Assembly: GCF_000420785.1 (NCBI RefSeq)
Contig: NZ_ATVP01000009.1
Span: 1 to 64,000, forward strand
Direction of reading: 5' to 3'
From: Streptococcus hyovaginalis DSM 12219
Lineage (GTDB): Bacteria > Bacillota > Bacilli > Lactobacillales > Streptococcaceae
Length of the DNA stretch: 64,000 nt
Part shown: positions 35,091 to 44,142 of the stretch, one piece after another
Layout: each line of letters opens with the position of its first letter
Numbering within the stretch: the first letter of the stretch is position 1
Notes under the pieces: generated by a model
Database searches by the model: none
Told to the model about the DNA's origin: nothing
Seen by the model: the letters and a program-made list of their open reading frames with translations, nothing else
Position numbers and translations under genes: made by a program

Positions 35091-36458
35091 ATGAGTAAAA
35101 TCGTCGTTGTGGGTACAAACCACGCTGGTACTGCATGTATCAAAACAATGTTGTCAAACTACGGTGCTGAAAATGAAATCGTAACATTTGACCAAAACTC
35201 AAACATTTCTTTCTTGGGTTGTGGTATGGCACTTTGGATCGGTGAACAAATTGATGGTCCAGAAGGTCTTTTCTACTCTGATAAAGAGCAATTGGAAAGC
35301 ATGGGCGCAACTGTTCACATGGAATCACCAGTTGTAGACATTGACTTCGAGAAAAAAGAAGTAACTGCAATTGTTGATGGTAAAGAGCATGTAGAATCAT
35401 ACGAAAAATTGATTCTTGCGACTGGTTCACAACCAATCATCCCACCAATCAAAGGTGTGGAAATCAAGGAAGGATCAACTGACTTTGAAGCAACTCTTGA
35501 AAACCTTCAATTTGTGAAATTGTACCAAAACGCTGAAGACGTGATTAACAAGCTTGAAAATCCAGATATCAACCGCGTAGCTGTTGTTGGTGGTGGTTAC
35601 ATCGGTGTTGAGCTTGCAGAAAGCTTCAAACGTAAAGGTAAAGAAGTCGTTCTTGTTGATATCGCTCCAACAGTTATGGGTGCATACTATGACCGCGACT
35701 TCACTGAAATGATGAACAAAAACCTTGAAGAGCACGGTGTGAAATTGGCTCTTGGTCAAGCAGTTCAAGCTATCGAAGGCGATGGTAAAGTTGAGCGTCT
35801 TGTAACTGACAAAGAAACATTTGACGTTGACATGGTTATCATGTGTGTAGGCTTCCGTCCAAACACAGGTCTTGCTAAAGGTCAATTGGAAACATTCCGT
35901 AACGGTGCGTGGATTGTTGATAAGAAACAAGAAACAAGCATGAAAGACGTTTATGCTATCGGTGACTGTGCAACAATTTATGACAACGCTCGTCAAGATA
36001 CAAGCTACATCGCTTTGGCTTCAAACGCTGTTCGTACAGGTATCGTAGCAGCACACAACGCAACTGGTCATGAGTTGGAAGGTGTTGGTGTTCAAGGTTC
36101 AAACGGTATCTCAATCTTCGGTCTTAACATGGTTTCAACTGGTTTGACAGAAGAGCGCGCGAAAGATGCTGGTTTCAACGCAGCAGTAGCATCATTCACA
36201 GACCTTCAAAAACCTGAATTTATCAAACATGACAACCACGAAGTAGCGATCAAAATTGTCTTCGACAAAGATACACGTGTTGTTCTTGGTTGCCAAATGG
36301 TATCACGCGAAGATATGTCAATGGGTATCCACATGTTCTCACTTGCTATCATGAAACAAGTAACAATCGAAGAGTTGGCATTGATGGATCTCTTCTTCTT
36401 GCCACACTTTAATAAGCCTTACAATTACATCACAATGGCAGCACTCGGTGCAGAATAA
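35091..36458 (+). CDS. nox: H2O-forming NADH oxidase
   Basis: FAD enzyme that reduces O2 to water with NADH, regenerating NAD+ in aerobic streptococci. 455 residues. The redox cysteine C44 in FLGCGMAL cycles through the sulfenic acid state. FAD-binding [11 protein letters not shown] at the N-terminus, NAD-binding [15 protein letters not shown] near 165, and [11 protein letters not shown] near 285 are all present. Codon use is highly biased, so the protein is abundant. TGGAG lies upstream of the ATG. Two promoters and a cre site suggest carbon control. Confidence 0.96.
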   Translation: MSKIVVVGTNHAGTACIKTMLSNYGAENEIVTFDQNSNISFLGCGMALWIGEQIDGPEGLFYSDKEQLESMGATVHMESPVVDIDFEKKEVTAIVDGKEHVESYEKLILATGSQPIIPPIKGVEIKEGSTDFEATLENLQFVKLYQNAEDVINKLENPDINRVAVVGGGYIGVELAESFKRKGKEVVLVDIAPTVMGAYYDRDFTEMMNKNLEEHGVKLALGQAVQAIEGDGKVERLVTDKETFDVDMVIMCVGFRPNTGLAKGQLETFRNGAWIVDKKQETSMKDVYAIGDCATIYDNARQDTSYIALASNAVRTGIVAAHNATGHELEGVGVQGSNGISIFGLNMVSTGLTEERAKDAGFNAAVASFTDLQKPEFIKHDNHEVAIKIVFDKDTRVVLGCQMVSREDMSMGIHMFSLAIMKQVTIEELALMDLFFLPHFNKPYNYITMAALGAE

Positions 36459-36472
36459 TGTTATTATAGTAG

Positions 36473-36502
36473 AAGAAGACCCTAAACAGGGTCTTCTTTT
36501 AC
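36473..36502 (+). terminator. Terminator of nox
   Basis: AAGAAGACCCT pairs with AGGGTCTTCTT around AAAC, followed by TTTA. Eleven base pairs. Confidence 0.88.
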
Positions 36503-36529
36503 TTGTTTTCTAGAATTAATAGGTTTAGC

Positions 36530-36558
36530 TTGACAAATCATGAAATCCCTTGCATAAT
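36530..36558 (+). promoter_or_regulatory. Near-consensus promoter of the ATP-cone gene
   Basis: TTGACA at 36530-36535 and CATAAT at 36553-36558 with a 17-bp spacer. GGGAGGC lies before the ATG at 36598. Confidence 0.75.
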
Positions 36559-36597
36559 TAATGTAAGCAATGAAAATGGCTTGAAGGGAGGCTTCTT

Positions 36598-36936
36598 ATG
36601 CAAATAATCAAACGTGACGGACAGGTTGCTGAATTTGATCCTGAAAAAATTTATCAAGCTATCTTGAAAGCAGCACAGACAGTTTATATTATCGATGATA
36701 ACTGGCGTAATAATTTAGCACAAGTAACAAAAAAAGTTGTGCTTGATCTAGAAGAAGCGCAAGTTGAGCGTCCAACGATTAACATGATTCAATCTTTGGT
36801 TGAAAATCGTTTGATGGACGCTGGTTATATTAATATTGCAGAACATTACATTTCTTACCGACTACAGCGTGATTTAGAGCGTAATGGCTATGATGATAAA
36901 GTGATTGTTCACCTTCATTTTGAACAAATCATGTAA
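36598..36936 (+). CDS. Stand-alone ATP-cone domain protein
   Basis: 112 residues. The whole protein matches one ATP-cone domain: QIIKRDGQVAEFDPEKIYQAILKAA at the start, then VTKKVVLDLEEAQVERPTINMIQSLVENRLMDAGYINIAEHYISYR. ATP-cones are (d)ATP-sensing domains of ribonucleotide reductases and of the repressor NrdR. Here there is no reductase and no NrdR zinc ribbon. It may act as a separate nucleotide sensor. Single gene with its own strong promoter and terminator. Confidence 0.85.
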   Translation: MQIIKRDGQVAEFDPEKIYQAILKAAQTVYIIDDNWRNNLAQVTKKVVLDLEEAQVERPTINMIQSLVENRLMDAGYINIAEHYISYRLQRDLERNGYDDKVIVHLHFEQIM

Positions 36937-36955
36937 ATTTTAATAGTGAGTTATT

Positions 36956-36992
36956 CTACCTGCTTTCCTATTATGAAAGTAGGTGTTTTTTT
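36956..36992 (+). terminator. Terminator of the ATP-cone gene
   Basis: ACCT-G-CTTTC pairs with GAAAG-T-AGGT, followed by seven T. On the other strand the hairpin lacks a good T-run but may still help end the convergent lipoprotein gene. Confidence 0.75.
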
Positions 36993-36998
36993 GAGGAC

Positions 36999-37727
36999 TT
37001 ATAAATTTAAAAAGTCATCATAAGTCAAGACCGCAACGAGATTGGGTTTACCTGTTCCATCTGGTTTAAAGATAATCGACGTACCAGCAGGGGGATAAAA
37101 GCCATAAGCTTTATCAAACTTACCTTGGTGTGTAAACAAAAATGTATTTTTACCAGCTGGTGGTGGGGTAACCGTACGGTTGCGTAGGTTTTGTAAGGAA
37201 GTTTCTAATTCTTCAGCATCATCAAAATTTAAGGAACCCGTTAGGTCTCGACTGATATCGAGATCATCACCAAAGGCAGCCTGAGCATGTTGCCAGACAA
37301 AGTAATACTCTGACGTGATTACTCTATCGAGAGGGATATTCAAGTCTTTGACTTTTTGTCCATAAGCAGCCATTTCAGAAACACTTGACTGTGAGATACG
37401 TTGTCCATCATCAATAACGAGATTTCGAAGTTTGTCTGGAACAGGTGAATCTTGACCTCCTGCCCCAGTGTATCTAAAAACGATAACATAGCCTCCGGTG
37501 GCTAATTGTTCAGCTAAATCATCAGGTGTTTTGACATTGGTGAAATCGATAGAACTAGATGTTGCGGTGATAAGGGCTTCTTTAGTTTTATCTTGAGGTG
37601 TCTTTGTTGAGGGTGTCTGAGATCGCTCTTCTTGCTTGTTAGATGATGGCACAGTTGATGCGGTATTGCTACAAGAAGCTAGGATGAATAATAGACCGGC
37701 TAGAAGTATATAAAGTTGCTTTTTCAT
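36999..37727 (-). CDS. Lipoprotein with degenerate histidine-phosphatase fold
   Basis: 242 residues; exported lipoprotein with lipobox LASC and C19, followed by a Ser/Thr/Gln linker to about residue 55. Residues ~68-242 resemble the histidine phosphatase (phosphoglycerate mutase-like) fold, as in GGYVIVFR. The catalytic RHG reads R85-Y86-T87, so the phospho-accepting histidine is a tyrosine. The second arginine is also lost (ITSEYYFVWQHAQAAFG has F143 where R is expected). The late histidine H200 in FLFTHQG is kept. It is probably inactive as a phosphatase and may bind a phosphorylated ligand. Good ribosome site AAGGAGA. Confidence 0.72.
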   Translation of the reverse strand: MKKQLYILLAGLLFILASCSNTASTVPSSNKQEERSQTPSTKTPQDKTKEALITATSSSIDFTNVKTPDDLAEQLATGGYVIVFRYTGAGGQDSPVPDKLRNLVIDDGQRISQSSVSEMAAYGQKVKDLNIPLDRVITSEYYFVWQHAQAAFGDDLDISRDLTGSLNFDDAEELETSLQNLRNRTVTPPPAGKNTFLFTHQGKFDKAYGFYPPAGTSIIFKPDGTGKPNLVAVLTYDDFLNL

Positions 37728-37850
37728 ATGATTCTCCTTTCTCTATTATATTACCACTAATTAAAGATAAATCAAGAGATTTGTCTTGTAGCTTAATTAA
37801 GTTTGGGATCAGTATGAGTACTCTGTAATGATTCCCCCTACGAGATACGA

Positions 37851-37876
37851 AAAAAACCGAGACAGTCAGTCTCAGG
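37851..37876 (-). terminator. Terminator of apbE, overlapping its stop codon
   Basis: On the minus strand CCTGAGAC pairs with GTCTC-GG and is followed by seven T. The TGA of apbE (37874-37872) lies inside the 5' arm. Confidence 0.8.
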
Positions 37877-38816
37877 ATGAGTAAAGTGTATTGTAGTGCT
37901 TTTTCAATGATTCTGATATTAGAATATGGTTATCCTTAGTGACGATGATACCTTCGATCATTGGATTTTCATTGAGTATTCTCAGGACTTCAGCAATAGG
38001 TAATCCGAAAAGTCTTGTTGTCCATATTTCGCAGTCTACAGATCGTTTAGAAACAACTGTGAGACTGGCCATATCGGTTTCGACAGGATAACCTGTCTTA
38101 GGATCAAAAATATGGTGGTAGGTCTTACCTTTGTAGTGGAAATTTCGCTCATAAATACCAGAGGTCACAATAGATTGATCTGTGATTTTGAGAATACCAA
38201 CATTTTCACCACGTTTTTTAGTAGGGTTTTGAATACCAATATACCATTTTTGGTCAGGTCTTTGACGATTCGGACCATGAACCAATACATTTCCTCCTAG
38301 ATTGATCATGGCTGATGTCACGGATTGTGAAATGAGATAGTCCATTATCTGATCAGCGATATAGCCTTTAGCAATAGCTCCCAAGTCGATTTGCATTCCC
38401 TGCTCTTTTAAAAAGACGGAGTGCTCTAAATCATTGAGGCCAATCCATTCTGGATTGGTTAGTTTTAGTGACCTTTGGATGCTTTCAGAACTAGGCAGAT
38501 GAGCATCATGAAAACCAATGTGCCAATTCTTAACGAGAGGACCGATAGCGATGTTTAAGTAGCTCGGTTTCTCTAAACTATGCTTTTTCCCAAGGGTAAT
38601 TAAGTCGTACAGTTGAGGATGGACCTTTACTGGCTGCAATCCAGCTTTATGATTGATCAGCATCAATTCTGAATGTTCATCATTTGCGCTAAAACGCTGA
38701 TCATACATATGCAGTTGTTGGACGCACTTCTGAATCAAAAAGTTGGGGTCATCACTATCAATCTGCAAATCTATCTTGGTTCCCATGAGTTTTAGGCTGT
38801 GAGTCTGGATCGTCAT
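37872..38816 (-). CDS. apbE: FAD:protein FMN transferase, ApbE family
   Basis: 314 residues. Transfers FMN from FAD to a threonine or serine of a target flavoprotein. Motifs: DLGAIAKGY at 144-152, NLGGN at 172-176, and HHIFDPKTGYPV at 234-245. Most ApbE proteins are exported lipoproteins; this one has no signal peptide and would act in the cytoplasm. No obvious NqrC, RnfG or fumarate-reductase target lies in the window. The gene follows the tautomerase by 8 nt and probably shares its promoter. Confidence 0.9.
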   Translation of the reverse strand: MTIQTHSLKLMGTKIDLQIDSDDPNFLIQKCVQQLHMYDQRFSANDEHSELMLINHKAGLQPVKVHPQLYDLITLGKKHSLEKPSYLNIAIGPLVKNWHIGFHDAHLPSSESIQRSLKLTNPEWIGLNDLEHSVFLKEQGMQIDLGAIAKGYIADQIMDYLISQSVTSAMINLGGNVLVHGPNRQRPDQKWYIGIQNPTKKRGENVGILKITDQSIVTSGIYERNFHYKGKTYHHIFDPKTGYPVETDMASLTVVSKRSVDCEIWTTRLFGLPIAEVLRILNENPMIEGIIVTKDNHILISESLKKHYNTLYSS

Positions 38817-38824
38817 TGACTAGC

Positions 38825-39010
38825 TTAGCCTTTCTTTTTTGCTTCTCCGGCTGGATAATAGGTACCTTCAGGCATGTCGTTAATAATGACATGGATAGCT
38901 TCTTTAGGTGCTTGGGCAACACGTGAGATAACTTCAGTTACTTCACGAGCAAGCTGATCTTTTTGTTCTTGAGAACGGCCTTCAAACAAATCAATTTTAA
39001 CAAATGGCAT
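38825..39010 (-). CDS. 4-oxalocrotonate tautomerase family enzyme
   Basis: 61 residues, the size of a 4-OT monomer. Starts MPFVKIDLFEGRSQEQKDQL; after methionine removal Pro becomes residue 1 and is the catalytic base. The VHVIINDMPEGTYYPAGE-like segment follows. Members form hexamers and catalyse keto-enol shifts or dehalogenation. The natural substrate in streptococci is unknown, since no aromatic meta-cleavage pathway is expected. AAGGAG precedes the ATG on the minus strand. Confidence 0.88.
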   Translation of the reverse strand: MPFVKIDLFEGRSQEQKDQLAREVTEVISRVAQAPKEAIHVIINDMPEGTYYPAGEAKKKG

Positions 39011-39172
39011 AATAAAACTCCTTATGATTTTTCAAGAAAAGCACACAGGAAATGATTCTCCTGACTTTATCTTGTTTAAATGATGGTATTATTTTAGCAT
39101 ATTAGAGCTAAGATGTCAGATTTTGTAGAGGAAAATTAGTCATTTACGCTGGTCGCCAATAGTTCTCTTTTA

Positions 39173-39181
39173 TGGTAAAAT
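39173..39181 (+). promoter_or_regulatory. Extended -10 of tdk
   Basis: TGGTAAAAT. The start near 39188 leaves a leader of about 24 nt before the TTG start codon. Confidence 0.55.
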
Positions 39182-39211
39182 GAATGGGATATTGAAAGAA
39201 GAGGTTATACT

Positions 39212-39784
39212 TTGGCACAGCTATATTATCGTTATGGCACCATGAATTCGGGGAAATCCATTGAGATTTTAAAGGTTGCTTACAATTATGAGGAACAAGG
39301 TAAGCCCATTATTTTAATGACAAGTTCCCTTGATAATCGTGATGGGTTTGGCTATGTTTCAAGTCGCATTGGCATTAAACGTCAGGCAGAAGTCATTACA
39401 CCAGAAACAGATATCTTGGGCTTTATTCAAAAGCAAACTATCAAACCTTATTGTGTTTTGATTGATGAGTGTCAGTTTTTAACCAAGGCAAATGTTTATG
39501 ATTTGGCACGAGTTGTGGATGAATTAGACATTCCTGTAATGGCATTTGGGTTGAAAAATGATTTTCGAAATGAGCTCTTTGAAGGCTCTAAATACTTTTT
39601 ACTACTAGCCGATAAAATCGATGAAATTAAAACGATCTGCCAATATTGCTCCAAAAAAGCAACTATGGTCTTGCGAATAGAGAATGGGAAACCTGTTTAT
39701 GATGGCGATCAAATTCAAATAGGTGGTAATGACACGTACACATCTGTTTGTCGTAAGCATTATTTTAATCCCCCGCTGATTTAA
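39212..39784 (+). CDS. tdk: Thymidine kinase
   Basis: Phosphorylates thymidine (and deoxyuridine) in the salvage pathway. 190 residues, type II (TK1-like). P-loop GTMNSGKS at 9-16, catalytic E86 in DECQF, and a zinc lasso built from C143, C146, C180 and H183. The start is TTG at 39212 with GAAGAGGTT upstream. Leads a run of genes tdk-prfA-prmC-sua5-GNAT with small gaps, a standard streptococcal order. Confidence 0.95.
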   Translation: MAQLYYRYGTMNSGKSIEILKVAYNYEEQGKPIILMTSSLDNRDGFGYVSSRIGIKRQAEVITPETDILGFIQKQTIKPYCVLIDECQFLTKANVYDLARVVDELDIPVMAFGLKNDFRNELFEGSKYFLLLADKIDEIKTICQYCSKKATMVLRIENGKPVYDGDQIQIGGNDTYTSVCRKHYFNPPLI

Positions 39785-39810
39785 CGGATTTTATGAAGGA
39801 GAAGAATGAG

Positions 39811-40890
39811 ATGAATATTTATGATCAATTACAGGCGGTTGAAGACCGTTATGAAGAATTAGGTGAACTGTTATCAGACCCAGCTGTTGTTGCGGATACC
39901 AAACGCTTTATGGAATTGTCTAAAGAAGAGGCTAGTACGCGTGATACAGTTACAGCATATCGTGACTATAAGCAAATTCTTCAAAATATCACGGATGCTG
40001 AAGAAATGATTAAGGATGCAAGTGGCGATCCTGACTTAGAGGAAATGGCAAAAGAAGAATTAAAGGACTCTAAATCCGCTAAAGAAGAATACGAAGAGAA
40101 GCTCAAAATCTTACTACTCCCTAAAGACCCAAATGACGATAAAAATATTATCTTAGAAATCCGCGGTGCTGCTGGTGGTGATGAAGCTGCCCTCTTTGCA
40201 GGTGACTTGTTGCAAATGTACCAAAAATATGCCGAATCTCAGGGCTGGCGTTTTGAAGTTATGGAGGCTTCTTATAACGGTGTCGGCGGTATCAAAGAAG
40301 TGGTTGCCATGGTATCTGGTCAATCCGTCTACTCTAAATTGAAATATGAATCAGGTGCCCATCGTGTGCAACGTGTGCCTGTAACCGAAAGTCAAGGACG
40401 TGTCCATACGTCTACGGCAACTGTTTTGGTGATGCCAGAAGTAGAAGATGTGGAATACGACATTGATCCTAAAGACCTTCGTGTGGATATCTACCATGCT
40501 TCAGGTGCTGGTGGGCAAAACGTCAACAAGGTAGCCACAGCTGTACGTATGGTCCATATTCCTACTGGTATCAAGGTAGAAATGCAGGAAGAACGTACCC
40601 AACAAAAGAACCGTGATAAGGCTATGAAAATTATCCGTGCACGTGTCGCTGATCATTTTGCCCAAATTGCGCAGGAAGAACAGGACGCTGAGCGTAAATC
40701 AACAGTTGGTACAGGAGATCGTTCAGAGCGTATTAGAACTTATAACTTCCCGCAAAACCGTGTGACTGACCACCGTATTGGGTTGACGCTTCAAAAACTA
40801 GATACCATTCTTTCTGGGAAATTAGATGAAGTGGTTGATGCCCTAATCATGTATGACCAAACGCAAAAATTGGAAGAATTGAATAACTGA
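39811..40890 (+). CDS. prfA: Peptide chain release factor 1
   Basis: Recognises UAA and UAG stop codons and triggers release of the peptide from the ribosome. 359 residues. GGQ at 234-236 in [12 protein letters not shown]; the codon-recognition tip around residue 185 reads PVTESQGR (the PxT motif). The ATG at 39811 was chosen because AAGGAG is just upstream; the ATG at 39793 lies within that ribosome site. The stop overlaps the prmC start (TGATG), which links RF1 with the enzyme that methylates its GGQ. Confidence 0.97.
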   Translation: MNIYDQLQAVEDRYEELGELLSDPAVVADTKRFMELSKEEASTRDTVTAYRDYKQILQNITDAEEMIKDASGDPDLEEMAKEELKDSKSAKEEYEEKLKILLLPKDPNDDKNIILEIRGAAGGDEAALFAGDLLQMYQKYAESQGWRFEVMEASYNGVGGIKEVVAMVSGQSVYSKLKYESGAHRVQRVPVTESQGRVHTSTATVLVMPEVEDVEYDIDPKDLRVDIYHASGAGGQNVNKVATAVRMVHIPTGIKVEMQEERTQQKNRDKAMKIIRARVADHFAQIAQEEQDAERKSTVGTGDRSERIRTYNFPQNRVTDHRIGLTLQKLDTILSGKLDEVVDALIMYDQTQKLEELNN

Positions 40891-41720
40891 TGACTTATAG
40901 ACAGCTAATAAATGCCCTAGGTCATGAACTTGAAGCTATTGGTGAAGAAAAAGAAGCACTTATCTTTGCTTTTAAAGAAAAAAAAGGTTGGTCAACGACT
41001 GATTTTGCTCTGGAGCAAGCCAAAGAGGTGTCCCCTGAAGATCAAGCTCTGCTGGAAGAGATTTACCATGCTTTGAAGCAGCACACTCCTGTTCAGCATT
41101 ATTTAGGACATGCTTACTTCAAAGATCTACTATTGACGGTTTCTTCAGATGTTTTAATTCCTCGGCCAGAAACTGAAGAATTGGTGGATCTTATTTTAGC
41201 TGAAAATCCTTACGAGGATTTAACTGTTTTAGATATTGGAACTGGGAGTGGTGCTATTGCGTTGGCTCTGAAATCGCAACGCCCTTCCTGGCAGATCACA
41301 GCTTCGGACATTTCTGAAAATGCTTTGGAAATCGCTAAAAGAAATGCTGATGATTTAGGGTTAGCTATCGATTTGATGCCATCGGATGTTTTTAGCGACC
41401 TTTCAGGAACCTTTGATATTATTGTCTCTAACCCTCCATATATCGCAGAGAATGATAGAGATGAAGTGGCTGAGAATGTTTATGCATTTGAGCCTCACCT
41501 AGCTCTGTTTGCCCCTTCAGATGGCTACGCTGTCTATGAGCGCATCATAAATGGTGCTAGAGATTTTTTAAAACCTAATGGTCGCCTATACTTTGAAATA
41601 GGCTACAAACAAGGACCAAGGCTTGTTCAACTGTTAAATCATGCTTTCCCAAATCGCCGTGCCAAAGTCATTAAAGATAGCTTCGGAAAAAATAGAATGG
41701 TGGTGTTAACTAATGAGTGA
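40890..41720 (+). CDS. prmC: Release factor glutamine methyltransferase PrmC
   Basis: Methylates the glutamine of the GGQ motif in RF1 and RF2. 276 residues. SAM motif VLDIGTGSGAIALAL near 110, and catalytic SNPPYIAEND near 180. N-terminal ~80 residues form the helical RF-binding domain. Overlaps prfA by 1 nt and sua5 by 8 nt, so the three genes are translationally coupled. Confidence 0.95.
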   Translation: MTYRQLINALGHELEAIGEEKEALIFAFKEKKGWSTTDFALEQAKEVSPEDQALLEEIYHALKQHTPVQHYLGHAYFKDLLLTVSSDVLIPRPETEELVDLILAENPYEDLTVLDIGTGSGAIALALKSQRPSWQITASDISENALEIAKRNADDLGLAIDLMPSDVFSDLSGTFDIIVSNPPYIAENDRDEVAENVYAFEPHLALFAPSDGYAVYERIINGARDFLKPNGRLYFEIGYKQGPRLVQLLNHAFPNRRAKVIKDSFGKNRMVVLTNE

Positions 41721-42315
41721 CCGTGAATTCTTGTCCCATCGATTAGAGAGTGGACTTCCCGTTATCTTACCAACAGAAACTGTTTATGGGATCTTTGCTA
41801 AAGCACTGTCTGAGGATGCCGTTGATCTGGTTTATACTTTAAAGGATCGTCCACGCGAGAAGGCAATGAATCTCAATGTTTCGACTTTTGAAGAAATTTT
41901 AAACTTTTCCAAGAACCAACCGGACTATCTGAAAAAACTTTACGATGCTTTTTTACCAGGCCCTTTAACCGTTATTTTAGAAGCTAATAATCAAGTGCCA
42001 AACTGGATCAACTCTGGTTTGAAAAGTGTAGGGTTTCGTTTGCCCAGCCACCCCATGACTCGTGCCTTGATTGCTACCCACGGTCCTTTAATAGGGCCAT
42101 CCGCTAATAAATCTGGTCAGGAGAGTGGAAAGTATTATAAGGATATTTTTGCTACTTTTGATGGCCAGGTACCAGGTTATGAAGACGATGCTTTTTTAGA
42201 AGGAATTGATTCGACTATTATCGACTTATCAGGGGAAAAAGCGCGTATCTTGCGTCGTGGTGAAATATCAAAGGAAGCTATTTTGGCGGTTGTGCCGGAA
42301 ATACCATTTGATTGA
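41713..42315 (+). CDS. L-threonylcarbamoyladenylate synthase (Sua5/YwlC type)
   Basis: Makes the precursor for t6A37 of ANN-decoding tRNAs from threonine, bicarbonate and ATP. 200 residues: SUA5/YrdC domain only, without the C-terminal Sua5 extension. Substrate-binding LPTETVYGIFAKAL near 20 and KDRPREKAMNL near 45 match the family. Coupled to prmC; all nearby genes act in translation. Confidence 0.92.
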   Translation: MSDREFLSHRLESGLPVILPTETVYGIFAKALSEDAVDLVYTLKDRPREKAMNLNVSTFEEILNFSKNQPDYLKKLYDAFLPGPLTVILEANNQVPNWINSGLKSVGFRLPSHPMTRALIATHGPLIGPSANKSGQESGKYYKDIFATFDGQVPGYEDDAFLEGIDSTIIDLSGEKARILRRGEISKEAILAVVPEIPFD

Positions 42316-42325
42316 GGAGTAAACT

Positions 42326-42760
42326 ATGCTAAGATCGCTAACTAAATCAGACATTCCTGTTTTACAGGAAATCAATAAAGATGCTTTGGGCTATGAAGTC
42401 ATGCTCGAGACCACTAGACAGCAATTTGCAAAACTACATGACGATAGCAAACATGTCATGATTGGCTTTTCAGATGACCAAACAGATAGTCTTCTGGGCT
42501 ATGTTCATGCAGAAATTTATGAGTGTTTGTATGCTGAGTCGGGTTTCAATATTTTAGCATTAGCTGTCCTGCCAGACCACCAAGGTAAAGGGATCGGGAC
42601 TAAACTTATGAAAGCCATTGAAGAACAGGCTAGAAAACAAAGATTAGCTTTTATTAGATTAAACTCAGGGAGTGAGCGTTCAGAAGCACATGGCTTTTAT
42701 CGCCAAATAGGTTATCTCTCTACGAAGGCACAATTACGATTTATCAAGACAATTGAGTAG
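42326..42760 (+). CDS. GNAT family N-acetyltransferase
   Basis: 144 residues. Acetyl-CoA-binding motif ALAVLPDHQGKGIGTKLMKAIEEQA near 83-107 and a C-terminal GSERSEAHGFYRQIGY. The substrate cannot be inferred from sequence. GAGGAG lies 10 nt after the preceding gene and before the ATG. Conserved position after sua5 suggests, but does not prove, a role in protein or tRNA modification. Confidence 0.88.
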   Translation: MLRSLTKSDIPVLQEINKDALGYEVMLETTRQQFAKLHDDSKHVMIGFSDDQTDSLLGYVHAEIYECLYAESGFNILALAVLPDHQGKGIGTKLMKAIEEQARKQRLAFIRLNSGSERSEAHGFYRQIGYLSTKAQLRFIKTIE

Positions 42761-42880
42761 TGAATAACTTTAAAATGGTGTTTAAAAACGAACTATCAGC
42801 TATAAATAAGTAATATTCGTTTATCTTTTAGATGTTGTTGCGTATGATTATAGTTAAAAGATTACAAAGGAGTATCACAC

Positions 42881-44137
42881 ATGATTTTTGACCAAAAGGA
42901 TTTTAAGGCATATGATCCAGAGCTCTGGGAGGCTGTTGAAGCAGAGGCGAATCGTCAACAGAATAATATTGAATTGATTGCTTCTGAAAATGTTGTTTCT
43001 AAAGCAGTTATGGCAGCACAAGGGTCTTTATTAACCAATAAATATGCGGAGGGGTATCCAGGCAATCGTTATTATGGGGGGACTGAGGCTGTTGATGTTG
43101 TCGAAAATTTGGCCATTGCACGTGCTAAAGAATTGTTTGGTGCACAATTTGCAAACGTCCAAGCACACTCAGGAAGTCAAGCCAATGCAGCTGCTTACAT
43201 GGCTTTAATTGAATCAGGGGATACTGTTTTGGGAATGGATCTCTCAGCAGGTGGTCATTTAACCCACGGTGCTGCAGTCAATTTTTCCGGTAAAACCTAT
43301 CATTTTGAGGCTTACGGCCTTGATGCAGAAACAGAGGAACTCAACTACGAAGCGATCTTAGAAAAAGCAGAAGCTGTTAAACCGAAATTAATCGTTGCGG
43401 GAGCGTCTGCCTATGCTAAAGCCATTGATTTTAAAAAGTTTCGTGAGATTGCAGATAAGGTTGGTGCCAAACTCATGGTTGACATGGCACACATTGCTGG
43501 CTTGGTAGCAACAGGTCTTCACGATAGCCCAATTCCATATGCAGATGTTGTGACGTCGACAACACATAAAACCCTTAGAGGACCGCGTGGTGGTTTGATT
43601 TTGACCAATGATGAAGCCTTGGCTAAAAAAATCAATTCGGCAGTCTTTCCTGGGTTACAAGGTGGACCGTTAGAGCACGTTATTGCGGCTAAAGCTGTTG
43701 CTTTCAAAGAGGCTCTGGATCCTGCTTTTACGGACTATAGTAAACAAGTCATTGCCAACGCTAAGGCTATGGCAGAGGTTTTCCAAGAGGATCCTAATTT
43801 CCGTGTCATTTCTGGAGGAACAGATAACCATCTTTTCTTGGTTGATGTCACAAAAGTTATTGAAAACGGTAAGGTGGCACAGAATCTTCTAGATGAGGTT
43901 CATATCACCCTTAATAAAAATGCAATTCCAAATGAAACCTTGTCACCATTTAAAACATCTGGTATTCGTATCGGTAGTTCTGCCATCACCAGCCGTGGCA
44001 TGAAAGAAGCAGAAGCACGAACGATTGCTAAATTGATTATCCAGGCTCTCAAAAATGCTGATAATGCAGAGGTTTTGGAAGATGTGAAAGCACAGGTCAA
44101 AAACCTAACTGATGCTTTTCCCTTGTATACCGATTAA
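42881..44137 (+). CDS. glyA: Serine hydroxymethyltransferase
   Basis: PLP enzyme that converts serine and tetrahydrofolate to glycine and methylene-THF, the main one-carbon source. 418 residues. PLP lysine K230 in [13 protein letters not shown]; substrate and PLP contacts in [10 protein letters not shown] near 22 and [11 protein letters not shown] near 95. AAAGGAG before the ATG; an extended AT-rich promoter region (TATGAT near 42843) lies upstream. Heads a group with the YejK-like and lysozyme-like genes. Confidence 0.96.
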   Translation: MIFDQKDFKAYDPELWEAVEAEANRQQNNIELIASENVVSKAVMAAQGSLLTNKYAEGYPGNRYYGGTEAVDVVENLAIARAKELFGAQFANVQAHSGSQANAAAYMALIESGDTVLGMDLSAGGHLTHGAAVNFSGKTYHFEAYGLDAETEELNYEAILEKAEAVKPKLIVAGASAYAKAIDFKKFREIADKVGAKLMVDMAHIAGLVATGLHDSPIPYADVVTSTTHKTLRGPRGGLILTNDEALAKKINSAVFPGLQGGPLEHVIAAKAVAFKEALDPAFTDYSKQVIANAKAMAEVFQEDPNFRVISGGTDNHLFLVDVTKVIENGKVAQNLLDEVHITLNKNAIPNETLSPFKTSGIRIGSSAITSRGMKEAEARTIAKLIIQALKNADNAEVLEDVKAQVKNLTDAFPLYTD

Positions 44138-44142
44138 TACTT

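Noticed and set aside
35475-35996. 173-codon reverse frame inside nox
   Set aside because: Shadow frame produced by the strong codon bias of nox; no family resemblance.
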